NCBI GenBank assembly: GCA_016787725.1
Contig: JAEUTZ010000021.1
Span: 496,001-560,000, forward strand
Direction: 5' to 3'
DNA: 64,000 bases
Origin: Cyclobacteriaceae bacterium
GTDB lineage: Bacteria; Bacteroidota; Bacteroidia; Cytophagales; Cyclobacteriaceae
The position numbers were made by a program, and so were the translations under genes. The notes beneath the pieces were generated by a model that did not search any database, had not been told where the DNA came from, and saw nothing but the letters and a program-made list of their open reading frames with translations. Positions 45,351-53,423 of the stretch are shown in pieces (the stretch's first letter is position 1; every line of letters begins with the position of its first letter).

Positions 45351-45959
45351 ATGAAAACTGGAAATGCAATGTATGTAGGATTGCTGGTGTTCCTATTTGG
45401 AACTACGGCAGGGGCGCAACACCGGGAGTGGGAAAGTGAAAAGGAGCGCGATCATAAACGCGGAGATGAAATTGCTGCCGGCCATCACCGAGGTGATTAT
45501 CACCGCAACAAGCCGGATGAAAAGGACCGGTATGATCGGAACAGGAACGATCATAATCAACGGGGTGTGGAAAGGAATGAGCGCAACCACTATGACCGTC
45601 ATGATAACCGCAATTCAGCGTGGTTCAATGCCGACTACCGTTGGGGTGGTTACAAACGCTATGTAACCTACAAGCATCACCGTCATCAACGGCCGCACTG
45701 GGCTCCATGGTATGGGTATAACTATAATACCCGGTATATCTTTTATGAAGAGTATAACATCTACTACGACTGTCACCGCGATCGGTTCATCTTGTGGACA
45801 GGACGCAATTGGGTGGCAACCACCCGGGTACCCCAAGTCATGGCACGCATCGATTTTAATCGCTCCCGGGTGAGTGGAGTGGATTACTGGGAGGATGACT
45901 TTGACTTTTACCTGCAGCGTAGGCGGCCGGCCTACGTAACCATCCAGGCAGCATGGTAA
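45351..45959 (+). CDS. Exported His/Arg/Asp-rich protein
   Basis: 202 residues. A signal peptide (to about TTAGAQ) is followed by about 70 residues of very polar low complexity dominated by His, Arg, Asn, Asp and Glu, then an aromatic-rich C-terminal half (WFNADYRWGGYKRY, YNTRYIFYEEYNIYYDC). The terminal region may be a folded domain. The His- and Asp-rich segment could bind metal ions, but that is a guess. No family recognised. Confidence 0.7.
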   Translation: MKTGNAMYVGLLVFLFGTTAGAQHREWESEKERDHKRGDEIAAGHHRGDYHRNKPDEKDRYDRNRNDHNQRGVERNERNHYDRHDNRNSAWFNADYRWGGYKRYVTYKHHRHQRPHWAPWYGYNYNTRYIFYEEYNIYYDCHRDRFILWTGRNWVATTRVPQVMARIDFNRSRVSGVDYWEDDFDFYLQRRRPAYVTIQAAW

Positions 45960-45985
45960 GAAGGCTACACCAATTTTTTAAAGAC

Positions 45986-46025
45986 AAGCAGGGGTTGTCA
46001 GCATGCGTTGCCAGCCTCTGCTTTT
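45986..46025 (+). terminator. Rho-independent terminator
   Basis: AAGCAGGGGTTG and CAGCCTCTGCTT form a 12-bp stem with two G-U pairs, followed by TTTT. It ends the His/Arg/Asp-rich protein gene. Confidence 0.72.
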
Positions 46026-46035
46026 CAGAATCCGT

Positions 46036-46515
46036 CTACTTCGATTTCGTATACAAAAACTCTGTTCGATCCAACTTGCCATTCTTCTCCTGCTCCAACA
46101 CCGCGAGAAGTTGATCGGTACTGACGCGCTCATAACCCAGGCGCGTTTTTTTATCAACCGCTTCAAATACGCATTTGGTGGGAGTAAGCTCGATGAGCAC
46201 ATATTCGTACGGGTTGTCTTTATCCTCCCAACCAATGCTGCCCGGATTAAAGTGGCGAAGCTTCATCGTAGGAACTCCCGCTTTTAATTCAATTAACACA
46301 AATTCATAAAACAACGCCTTACCATTTTTCACACACCGGAAGGTACACATCATGTTGTCGCCAAGCGGTTCACTCCAATACTCTTCAATATCTTCCCAAT
46401 CCATTTTTCCGCGCCATTCGCCAGCGAAAAAGCTCAGTTGACTCATGTTGGCCGTAACTTGCGCTACGGAAACCGAAGAGAGCAGTGTAAACAAGACAAT
46501 AAAAATTTTCTTCAT
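46036..46515 (-). CDS. Exported DUF6265-type protein
   Basis: 159 residues, signal peptide to about SSVSVAQ. LSFFAGEWRGKMDWEDIEEYWSEPLG and MKLRHFNPGSIGWEDKD match the DUF6265 family of small exported beta-barrel-like proteins of unknown function. It starts 3 bp after the AAA ATPase gene and is probably cotranscribed. Confidence 0.8.
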   Translation of the reverse strand: MKKIFIVLFTLLSSVSVAQVTANMSQLSFFAGEWRGKMDWEDIEEYWSEPLGDNMMCTFRCVKNGKALFYEFVLIELKAGVPTMKLRHFNPGSIGWEDKDNPYEYVLIELTPTKCVFEAVDKKTRLGYERVSTDQLLAVLEQEKNGKLDRTEFLYTKSK

Positions 46516-46518
46516 AGA

Positions 46519-48300
46519 TTAACTTTTACCTGTTCTGAATCCTAACCGGGGGCGATTCGATTTACCTTCTTTTATCTCAAACTCTTTCACATCATCATAA
46601 ATGATCCGCTCCATCAACTCAGGTGTGCGTTCTTCTTTTTTCATGGATGCCAGGCGAAGGTGCTGGTTTTTTACCGATTCACCCACCACTTGCCGCACGG
46701 TGCGGGCATTGCCAAAATGATCATCACGCTCCGCGTGGATGAAATCAAAATAACTTTCCAGATGCTTGCGTGCAGCCTCTTCAGGTTTAACACCTTCTTT
46801 CTTAAAAAGCATGTCCGCAATGGTCAGCATTTCTTCCGGAGAATAATCTTCAAAGGCAAAGTATTTGTCAAAGCGCGACTTCAACCCGGGGTTCGATTCA
46901 ATAAATTGATGCATGTTCTCGGTATATCCGGCTACAATCACGCCAAATTTGCCGCGCATATCTTCCATTCGCTTCAGAATGATCTGAATAGCTTCACCTC
47001 CAAAATCGTATTGTGAACCTTTTCCCTGAGCCAATGAATAAGCCTCATCAATAAACAGAACTCCCCCCATGGCTTCGGTGATCTTTTCCCCGGTCTTGAT
47101 CGCAGTCTGCCCCACATACCCGGCCACCAGTCCTTCACGATCCACTTCCACCAAATGGCCTTTCTCTAAAATGCCCAACCCCTTGTACACTTTGGCCAGA
47201 ATTCTCGCCACCGTGGTTTTGCCGGTGCCCGGATTGCCGGTAAATACGGTGTGCAAGGAAAATTTATTGAGTACATCTTTTCCGGTTTCCTGATAAAACC
47301 GAACCAGCTTCACCATTTCATTCACTTCGGTCTTGATGTTTTCCAACCCTGTTAACGAATTCAATTCATTCAGGCTTTCAAACAGGATATCATCAAGACT
47401 CTTGTTGGTGGAGGGGGTGGCTGTGTGGATGGGTTGTTGGTGCAGTTGTCCCGAATCCGTAATCACCGCGGCAGCGCCTTCTTCAAAACTATCGCCTACC
47501 TGAAACGGAACGGTGGCGATCAAGGCATCCAGAAACACCACCTCCATCGTATAGGCATCACTCTTCCACCGCCCGGGGGCTTCTCCGCCCCAGCCCGGAT
47601 AAATGGTGTATACTTGCCCGGAGGTATTGGCGGTAACATACGTCAGGTATGCATTGCTGCCTTTGGGTTGCCCTGCTTTATCATAAAAGTTAAAGAAGAT
47701 TTCTGCATAGTAATCTTTATCAACCTTGTTCCTGAACTTGAATTCACTCCACACGTACCGCGTGTCGCGCTGACTGAACTTCTTCACATACTTTTTTTGC
47801 TCCACCGCATGGGCATTGCCATCGCCCTCAAAGAGTTTAATCGACTCAATATCGAAGAAGAGATTTTCACCGGGCTGCGAAGGCCCAACATCTTCCACAT
47901 AGAATTTGGCCTCACCTACCAGTACGTCATCCACATAGGCTTCCCACACGTAATCCCCTTTCAACCAGTAGGATCCCGGATTGGCCTGGCCCCACGAATC
48001 GCGGATGTACACAATGTTCTCTTCCTTCAACACCTTGCGTTTCTGCTCCAGGTTGCACAACTCAGTTTTCTGTGCACCTTTCAATGAAAAACATTTCAGG
48101 CGAACGCTGGTCTCCCATTCCTCCTCATCAAACAGTTTGTTAAAAAAGGAAAACTCAACCCGCAAAAAGGTGGTTTCGAAGCGATCATACACTTTGCGGT
48201 ATTTTTTAGTGGCATCGGCCATCCATTCGTCTGACGAATGAATTTTAATGCCCCGAAACTTATATTTGATAGGCATTTGTTTTGGCGTTTCCATACTCAT
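46519..48300 (-). CDS. AAA+ ATPase (CbbX/SpoVK/EccA-like) with N-terminal beta-domains
   Basis: 593 residues from the ATG at 48300 (frame open 26 codons upstream). The C-terminal half is a CbbX/EccA-type AAA+ domain: Walker A GNPGTGKT, Walker B GGVLFIDEAYSL, arginine-finger region GLKSRFDKYFAFEDY, and a helical lid (GNARTVRQVV). The N-terminal ~260 residues contain two similar predicted beta-sandwich segments (KVYDRFETTFLRVEF... and YVWSEFKFRNKVDKDYYAEIFF...), each with aromatic strands and a VW/WG pattern. I do not recognise these domains. The AAA module could remodel a partner bound by them. Confidence 0.85.
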   Translation of the reverse strand: MSMETPKQMPIKYKFRGIKIHSSDEWMADATKKYRKVYDRFETTFLRVEFSFFNKLFDEEEWETSVRLKCFSLKGAQKTELCNLEQKRKVLKEENIVYIRDSWGQANPGSYWLKGDYVWEAYVDDVLVGEAKFYVEDVGPSQPGENLFFDIESIKLFEGDGNAHAVEQKKYVKKFSQRDTRYVWSEFKFRNKVDKDYYAEIFFNFYDKAGQPKGSNAYLTYVTANTSGQVYTIYPGWGGEAPGRWKSDAYTMEVVFLDALIATVPFQVGDSFEEGAAAVITDSGQLHQQPIHTATPSTNKSLDDILFESLNELNSLTGLENIKTEVNEMVKLVRFYQETGKDVLNKFSLHTVFTGNPGTGKTTVARILAKVYKGLGILEKGHLVEVDREGLVAGYVGQTAIKTGEKITEAMGGVLFIDEAYSLAQGKGSQYDFGGEAIQIILKRMEDMRGKFGVIVAGYTENMHQFIESNPGLKSRFDKYFAFEDYSPEEMLTIADMLFKKEGVKPEEAARKHLESYFDFIHAERDDHFGNARTVRQVVGESVKNQHLRLASMKKEERTPELMERIIYDDVKEFEIKEGKSNRPRLGFRTGKS

Positions 48301-48415
48301 ACCGCTTTTATTTTTATCAATCCAAGATAAGCAAATCGGGATAGCCGAAGGAAAGGATTTCGGGGAAAATATGCTCACACTCGATTCTGCGCGAAAGCAT
48401 CTTAATTAAGTGGTT

Positions 48416-49780
48416 TTAAAAGATCGCATGGCCTACCTGGATCAACCCATAGCCGGCCACCACCAAAATGGAGAGGATGCTGATCCAGAATAACAGATTG
48501 TAAAACCAGCCCGTAGGTAATTCCTGTGCGCGCTGATACTTGAAGTGCCAACCGGCATACACCACTAATAGCAACATCACCGACCCAATAATGCCTCCGG
48601 AGAGCACCATGAGGACCGGGAGTTCAAAATATAGAAACAACAAAGCCCAGATCAGAGGAAACAACAACGCCAATACCGACACCATCTGTTTACGCTTTTG
48701 CAGATCTGAAAAATTAAACCAGCCCAATAATCCAAACAGGTCGGTGAAAATGCGGGTCCACGCGGCAAGTGTGGCATACACGCTGGAGAACAAGACAAAG
48801 AAAGCACCGACCAGGTACATCGTCTTCACCCCGGTACCCAACGATTGTGTATAGATCAAGGCCAATGCTTCAATCACTCCGTTTCCATTGGGCACCGTTT
48901 CTCTTCCAAAGAGAATGGCGGCACCCAGCAAGTAAAAGGCAGTGGTAACGATGGTATAGATGACCATCGCCACCATCGCATCCAGGTACATCACGTTAAT
49001 CCAGCCCTGCGCCCGTTGCTTCCAGGCGGGTGAATGATCAGGAACTCCGGCATATCGGGCATACCCTTTTTCAATACACCAGTAATTGTAGGCGATGATC
49101 TCATCGCTGGCTACTCCGGTAATTCCAAAGGCGCCCAGTGCAATTCCAATTTCTTCTCCGGTCAGGTTGAGCCGGAAGCCGGTAATCACGTCACCGATCG
49201 TAAACGCAAATTCTGTATGTTGCAGCGTCATCAATGAGGTCAGGGTAAACACGGTGAACATGGCAATCATAAAGAGCGAAATTTTTTCTACCCATCCATA
49301 ACGGCCATTAAAAATCAGGAGTGCTGCAATGCCTGCGATAAGAAAGGTCCAGATGGAGATACCAATTTCTGGGAGTAGCAATTGCATGACCACCGCGGAA
49401 CTACCGAGGATGCCACCAATTTGTACCACTTTCAATAGTTGGAGTAGAAAATATACCCAAAGGGTCCAATTGGCCTTTCCAATGCGTGTCCCTGGTAATT
49501 TATTAAAAGCCTGCATCGAAGTTTCGCCCGTAAGGATGGCATGCCGGCCAAACTCAAGTTGAATGGCCACTTTCGCCAGGCAACTGATCACGATAATCCA
49601 CAGCGCTGCATAACCGGCTCGCGCTCCCAGCACCGTGGTGGCAATCAACTCACCCGAGCCAACAATGGACGCAGAAAGAATGAATCCCGGCCCCAGAAAT
49701 TTCAGTCGACCCAGCATCGTAGTGGGCGGTGTGCGAATCGATTGATTGCTGATCTGGTAGGGGTCAGTGAGCATGGCCAT
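48416..49780 (-). CDS. Nramp-like transporter lacking the canonical metal-site motifs
   Basis: 454 residues, about eleven transmembrane helices of the Nramp fold (opening LGRLKFLGPGFILSASIVGSGELIATTVLGARAGY). The helix 1 motif DPGN of true Nramp transporters is GSGE here, and the helix 6 MPHN motif is missing (GAFGITGVASDEIIAYNYW). The Mn/Fe ligands Asp, Asn and Met are therefore absent. The annotation as divalent metal transporter is uncertain; it may move another ion or a small solute. Confidence 0.82.
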   Translation of the reverse strand: MAMLTDPYQISNQSIRTPPTTMLGRLKFLGPGFILSASIVGSGELIATTVLGARAGYAALWIIVISCLAKVAIQLEFGRHAILTGETSMQAFNKLPGTRIGKANWTLWVYFLLQLLKVVQIGGILGSSAVVMQLLLPEIGISIWTFLIAGIAALLIFNGRYGWVEKISLFMIAMFTVFTLTSLMTLQHTEFAFTIGDVITGFRLNLTGEEIGIALGAFGITGVASDEIIAYNYWCIEKGYARYAGVPDHSPAWKQRAQGWINVMYLDAMVAMVIYTIVTTAFYLLGAAILFGRETVPNGNGVIEALALIYTQSLGTGVKTMYLVGAFFVLFSSVYATLAAWTRIFTDLFGLLGWFNFSDLQKRKQMVSVLALLFPLIWALLFLYFELPVLMVLSGGIIGSVMLLLVVYAGWHFKYQRAQELPTGWFYNLLFWISILSILVVAGYGLIQVGHAIF

Positions 49781-49821
49781 ACCGGAAGCTACATATCTTT
49801 ACAGGGATGCACAAGGTCATG

Positions 49822-49879
49822 CTATAGAATAGAAACGCCACGGGCATCTTTGGCAGCACTTCGGTCAAGGAGTCGAAAA
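49822..49879 (-). repeat. Copy 2 of a 59-bp degenerate repeat
   Basis: On the minus strand it runs from TTTTCGACTCC to the stop-like CTATAG. About 42 of 59 positions match the copy at 50021-50079, with one deleted base. It stands alone, not joined to a recognisable gene. Confidence 0.6.
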
Positions 49880-50020
49880 CGGGTGAACTCCTATGACAAA
49901 AAGCTCAATGTCACAATCGTAGCCATACGCGATTGGGGGAAGTAGCAACGGAACAAATTGTTTGTATAAGGATAAAGCCAAAAGATTAAAAAACCGGAAG
50001 CTGATCAGATCAAATCATAA

Positions 50021-50079
50021 TTATAGCACCGAAACCCCATTCGCATCGGTTGTCAACACTTCTGTCAGATAATCGAAAA
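50021..50079 (-). repeat. Copy 1 of a 59-bp degenerate repeat
   Basis: On the minus strand it runs from TTTTCGATTATC to the TAA of the DUF2461 fragment. Shared blocks with copy 2 are TTTTCGA, TGAC, GAAGTG, GATGC, GTTTC and CTATA. Confidence 0.6.
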
Positions 50080-50185
50080 AAGGTCGAGCGTGCAGATACC
50101 GGTCTTTGTTTTTCTGGAACCACTCCCGGTTGTTGTTGCGGGCAAGTGCTTTAAGAAAGTCGAGGGTAGATTTTTCGATCGTCAT
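50021..50185 (-). pseudogene. N-terminal fragment of a DUF2461 protein
   Basis: An ATG-to-TAA frame of 54 codons. Residues 4-35 (EKSTLDFLKALARNNNREWF, then QKNKDRYLHARP) match the N-terminus of the DUF2461 family, whose members are normally above 200 residues. From about residue 36 the sequence (FFDYLTEVLTTDANGVSVL) no longer resembles the family and coincides with the 59-bp repeat. The gene appears cut by whatever brought the repeat. It might still be translated as a short peptide. Confidence 0.75.
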
Positions 50186-50272
50186 ACAAAGGACCATTAA
50201 ACGTGTGCTTCTTCAACAATAGAAGATCGGGTCTAAAAATAGACACGATCTTCTGTATTATCGAATGCAAGT

Positions 50273-50944
50273 TCAAGATTCCAAAAGGGCAATCATTTTT
50301 TCGGCCACACCTTTAGCCGAAGCCGGGTTTTGTCCGGTTACCAAACGACCATCGGCTACGCTGTTGGCTTGCCAAGGCGTTACCGAGAGAAACCGGGCAC
50401 CTTTTTCCTTCAACGCACTTTCCAGCAAGAAAGGCACATCGTTTTTTGCATAACCTTCTTCCTCCGCATTGCTGAACGCTGCGATGGTTTTGCCTTTGAT
50501 CAGGGGAGTACCATCGTTCAGGTTCACATGAAGCAACGATACGGGCCCGTGGCATACTGCACCAACCACGGCACCGCGATCGTAGGTTTCAGCAATTGCT
50601 TTTTGGATCACTTCGTTTTGCGGCATGTCTACCATGGGTCCGAGTCCACCGGGAACGAAAATGGCATCGTAGCTTTTCACGTTCACGTCCGCAATCTTTT
50701 TGCTGCTCTTCATCGCTTTCAATCCATCACCGTTCAGAAACACAACGTTCAGCGGATCGTCTATCAGGTTCAGGCCATCAATGGGAGGTTCGCCTCCTTG
50801 CACACTGGCAAAGTCAATGTCGTACCCCTTTTGTTTGAATTCGTGATACGGGTGCGATACTTCTGGCAGGTAATTTCCGGTAGGTCTGTTTTTCGGGCCA
50901 ATCTGTGAGGCGCTGGATACAATGAATAATACTTTCTTTTTCAT
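50273..50944 (-). CDS. DJ-1/PfpI-family protein (class I glutamine amidotransferase-like)
   Basis: About 223 residues. The nucleophile elbow Cys is in VVGAVCHGP, and the preceding EvsHPYHEFKQKGYDIDFAS contains the family Glu. The GNYLPEVSHPYHEF stretch is typical of the Hsp31/yeast Hsp31-like branch, which includes glyoxalase III-type chaperones acting on methylglyoxal damage. Two ATG codons (50950 and 50944) are possible; MKKKVLFIV favours the second. It follows the ABM gene on the same strand. Confidence 0.9.
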   Translation of the reverse strand: MKKKVLFIVSSASQIGPKNRPTGNYLPEVSHPYHEFKQKGYDIDFASVQGGEPPIDGLNLIDDPLNVVFLNGDGLKAMKSSKKIADVNVKSYDAIFVPGGLGPMVDMPQNEVIQKAIAETYDRGAVVGAVCHGPVSLLHVNLNDGTPLIKGKTIAAFSNAEEEGYAKNDVPFLLESALKEKGARFLSVTPWQANSVADGRLVTGQNPASAKGVAEKMIALLES

Positions 50945-51036
50945 AGTCATGTTTATTTGTGTTAATCAATCATTTTAAAGTGGAAGCTGATTCCATTCCG
51001 TGCGCATCAGAATTTTTTCAGCCGATGAGTTACTTG

Positions 51037-51339
51037 TTAAAAATCGAAGGGCTTTACCCGCATCACGTGCCGTTCTTCGAGCAACGGTATGATGGTGCCC
51101 AACGCTAAGGCTTGAAAATGCGCTGAGTCGCGATGCGCCTGTGCAGCCTGTTCATGCTTGTAGATTTCGTATAGCAGAATGACATGGTCAACATCAGCCA
51201 GTTGGTGAGCACGATAAAGTTCGTTGCCTTCTTCGGCACGGCTTTGTACGGCAAGTTTTTTCAGCGCTTCTAAAACGGCTGGAAGATTTCCTGCTTTCAC
51301 TTTCCAGCGGGCGATAACGTACACGGATTGATTGCTCAT
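51037..51339 (-). CDS. Antibiotic-biosynthesis-monooxygenase (ABM) domain protein
   Basis: 100 residues from the ATG at 51339; the long upstream open frame overlaps the promoter region and a divergent regulator gene and is not part of the gene. The dimeric alpha-beta-barrel pattern VYVIARWKVKAGNLPAVLEALKKLAVQSRAEEGNELYRAHQ and EIYKHEQAAQAHRDSAHFQAL is typical. Such quinol- or aldehyde-related monooxygenases often accompany redox stress genes; here it heads a two-gene unit with DJ-1. Confidence 0.88.
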   Translation of the reverse strand: MSNQSVYVIARWKVKAGNLPAVLEALKKLAVQSRAEEGNELYRAHQLADVDHVILLYEIYKHEQAAQAHRDSAHFQALALGTIIPLLEERHVMRVKPFDF

Positions 51340-51359
51340 AGTTTCTTGGTTTGTTGATT

Positions 51360-51367
51360 CAAAGGTA
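51360..51367 (-). promoter_or_regulatory. Bacteroidota -7 promoter element for ABM/DJ-1
   Basis: TACCTTTG on the minus strand, 20 bp before the ABM start. A 6-bp inverted repeat GGAGCG/CGCTCC (51368-51385) directly upstream could bind the divergent regulator. Confidence 0.48.
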
Positions 51368-51492
51368 GGAGCGGCCCTTCGCTCCAGCGATTGAGGTACG
51401 GTAAGTTGTAAACCAAAATAATTGATGTATGATAAGAAGTAAGGGGAGTGGCTCTTTTGTTGTACCTTATCACTGGATAATACCAACGCATC

Positions 51493-52035
51493 ATGCTGCC
51501 ACTCACTGAAAAGGAACTGGAAAAACTTGTAAATAATTTTGAGCCACGTGTTGTACCAAAGAAAACCATACTCGTACAAGCGGGCAAGGCAGCGGACGAA
51601 ATTTATTATCTCAGATCGGGATGTATTCGCTTGTACTACCTGAAAGAAGGCGTTGATATTTCAGCTTATTTTTTTACAGAGAAGATGTTTGCCGGTGCTT
51701 ACGATAGCTTTATCACACAAACACCCAGCCGGCATTACCTGGAAACAACCGAGGACAGTGAAATACGATCCATTTCCTATCCAAGCTTTCAACGCTTGTT
51801 ACGGGAGTATCCGGAACTGAATGCAGTCGTGCGTAAGATTCTCGAAGAAAGATTTGTTGATCTGCATAACTTATTTACCTCGCAAATTCTGGATAGTCCT
51901 GAAGAACGATATCAAAACCTGATGACACATCGACCGGATTTGCTTAACCGCATTCCACAGCATCAATTGGCAACTTTTTTAGGAGTAACACCGGTTTCAT
52001 TAAGCCGGATCCGAAGCCGGATCTCGAAAAAGTAA
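51493..52035 (+). CDS. Crp/Fnr-family regulator (1 of 4)
   Basis: 180 residues. The N-terminal cyclic-nucleotide-binding-like beta-roll is visible (KKTILVQAGKAADEIYYLRSGCIRLYYL), then the dimer helix and a compact HTH (HQLATFLGVTPVSLSRIRSRI). The Arg/Glu pair that binds cAMP and the Fnr Cys cluster are not evident. It is divergent from ABM/DJ-1 over 153 bp and is the probable regulator of that pair. Confidence 0.9.
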   Translation: MLPLTEKELEKLVNNFEPRVVPKKTILVQAGKAADEIYYLRSGCIRLYYLKEGVDISAYFFTEKMFAGAYDSFITQTPSRHYLETTEDSEIRSISYPSFQRLLREYPELNAVVRKILEERFVDLHNLFTSQILDSPEERYQNLMTHRPDLLNRIPQHQLATFLGVTPVSLSRIRSRISKK

Positions 52036-52087
52036 CGCTGGTTTGTTTTATTATCTTTTGTTATCGTATGGGAGTATACGAGAGGGA

Positions 52088-52095
52088 TACTTTTG
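52088..52095 (+). promoter_or_regulatory. Bacteroidota -7 promoter element for the MBL-fold gene
   Basis: TACTTTTG fits TAnnTTTG, 24 bp before the ATG at 52119. A small inverted repeat CGTAT/ATACG at 52065-52080 lies where a regulator could bind. Confidence 0.42.
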
Positions 52096-52118
52096 TTCCA
52101 TCAAATTATTAAATTAAG

Positions 52119-53030
52119 ATGGAACACAAGGTAGTAAGCGAAAATAGCACGTCACGGTTGCCACACTATACCAACGTCAGCACCACCGTAAGACTTCGGG
52201 GAAAAGAGGTGAAGATTCACGGCCTGTGCACCGGAATGGTAGCTGTAAAGACAAACTTTAAAACAAAAAAAGGGTTTGGTGAGCTGGCGAAGCTCAACAT
52301 CGTGCTGGACAGACATTATACCCACTATCTGCCCATTTGGGTTTGGGTAGTTGAACATCCCGAAGGTACCATCGTTGTCGATACCGGAGAAAATACGGCT
52401 GTCAATGCGTTGGACCAATACCTCCGTGCTGAAAGCTGGTTTTTACGATTCCAATTCCGGAATGCGGCAAAATTTGTAGTTAAGGAACAAGATGAGCTGC
52501 CCTATCAACTAAAACACATTAACGAGAGGATGCCAGACATAAAGCTGGTGGTCCTAACCCACCTGCATTTAGATCATACCGATGGCTTGAAGTTCTTTCC
52601 GCGGCAAGAAGTTATCGTGAGTGATCACGAGTACCGGTACGCACAAAACAACATGGTGAGCACCTATCCGGTCTGGTTCAACCCTAACCGGGTGCGGTAT
52701 CAGGCAAATAAAATTGACATCTTTAATGACGCTTATCCCATTACGGCTGCTGAAGATCTGTTGTACATTCCCACACCCGGGCATACCCGGGGCCACAGCT
52801 CGGTGCTGTTTAGAACCGATGAGTACGATATTATCTTTGCCGGAGATAGTTCCTATTCGCAAGAGCAGGTCTTAACCGGACAACTGGCGGGGGTGCAGGT
52901 CGATTACGCAAAATCGCGCCAAACGTATAACCAATTGCTTGCCTATGCAGCTAGGCGTAAGTCCATTTATTTGCCTACCCACGATGAGCAAGCCGGTCAA
53001 CGATTGGTTGACAAGACATTTTTGATTTGA
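52119..53030 (+). CDS. MBL-fold metallo-hydrolase (AHL-lactonase-like)
   Basis: 303 residues. The dinuclear zinc motif HxHxDH is present in LTHLHLDHTDG, with further ligands in TPGHTRGHSS and FAGDSSYS and a final THDEQ. The spacing and the N-terminal VVEHPEGTIVVDTGEN match the N-acyl-homoserine-lactonase-like branch of the metallo-beta-lactamase superfamily. Actual lactonase activity cannot be inferred safely. It follows Crp/Fnr regulator 1 on the same strand but has its own -7 element. Confidence 0.88.
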   Translation: MEHKVVSENSTSRLPHYTNVSTTVRLRGKEVKIHGLCTGMVAVKTNFKTKKGFGELAKLNIVLDRHYTHYLPIWVWVVEHPEGTIVVDTGENTAVNALDQYLRAESWFLRFQFRNAAKFVVKEQDELPYQLKHINERMPDIKLVVLTHLHLDHTDGLKFFPRQEVIVSDHEYRYAQNNMVSTYPVWFNPNRVRYQANKIDIFNDAYPITAAEDLLYIPTPGHTRGHSSVLFRTDEYDIIFAGDSSYSQEQVLTGQLAGVQVDYAKSRQTYNQLLAYAARRKSIYLPTHDEQAGQRLVDKTFLI

Positions 53031-53066
53031 GCGGTTTTTCGCAGGATTGGCTACGGTTCTCAGCGT

Positions 53067-53420
53067 TCAGATCACCAACTGCCAGGCTCCAAAAAATGCA
53101 GCACCGGTAATTAACAGCCATGAGTGCACATCTTTGAATTCATTTTTCGGATGCATTAAAAAAAGCACATGCAAAATCAGGTGAACGATAAAAAATACGC
53201 TCATCCCAAAAATCAGGCGATGCTGGTAAAGCGGGTCAACTAAGAAGATAAAGAGCAGCGCATACAACACCAGATGCGCCCATAAGAAAACAGCAAAGCC
53301 CGCCCGGTCATCGAGGGCGGATAATCCCGGGAAGATTCTCCATTCACGACAGCGAATGGCGTCCATCTCATGCATAAGAATCAATGCAAGCCCGACATAA
53401 AAAGGAGAAAAACCACTCAT
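53067..53420 (-). CDS. DUF6713-type small membrane protein
   Basis: 117 residues with four predicted transmembrane helices. YVGLALILMHEMDAIRCREWRIF and LILHVLFLMHPKNEF carry His residues at membrane borders, resembling DUF6713. It starts 3 bp after the stop of Crp/Fnr regulator 2, so the two are cotranscribed. Confidence 0.75.
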   Translation of the reverse strand: MSGFSPFYVGLALILMHEMDAIRCREWRIFPGLSALDDRAGFAVFLWAHLVLYALLFIFLVDPLYQHRLIFGMSVFFIVHLILHVLFLMHPKNEFKDVHSWLLITGAAFFGAWQLVI

Positions 53421-53423
53421 CAG

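Larger units (their letters stand above)
49781..50272. other. Gene-poor region with remnant and repeats
   Basis: 492 bp between the Nramp-like and DJ-1 genes. Apart from the DUF2461 fragment (50021-50185) and the two repeat copies I find nothing gene-like. Confidence 0.6.

Noticed and set aside
47425-48087. 220-codon plus-strand frame opposite the AAA ATPase
   Set aside because: Antisense shadow of the beta-domain half of the ATPase; I considered it because that half is unusual, but it has no signal or motif of its own.
51340-51579. N-terminal extension of the ABM frame
   Set aside because: It crosses the -7 element and runs into the start of the divergent Crp/Fnr gene. The conserved domain starts at the ATG at 51339.
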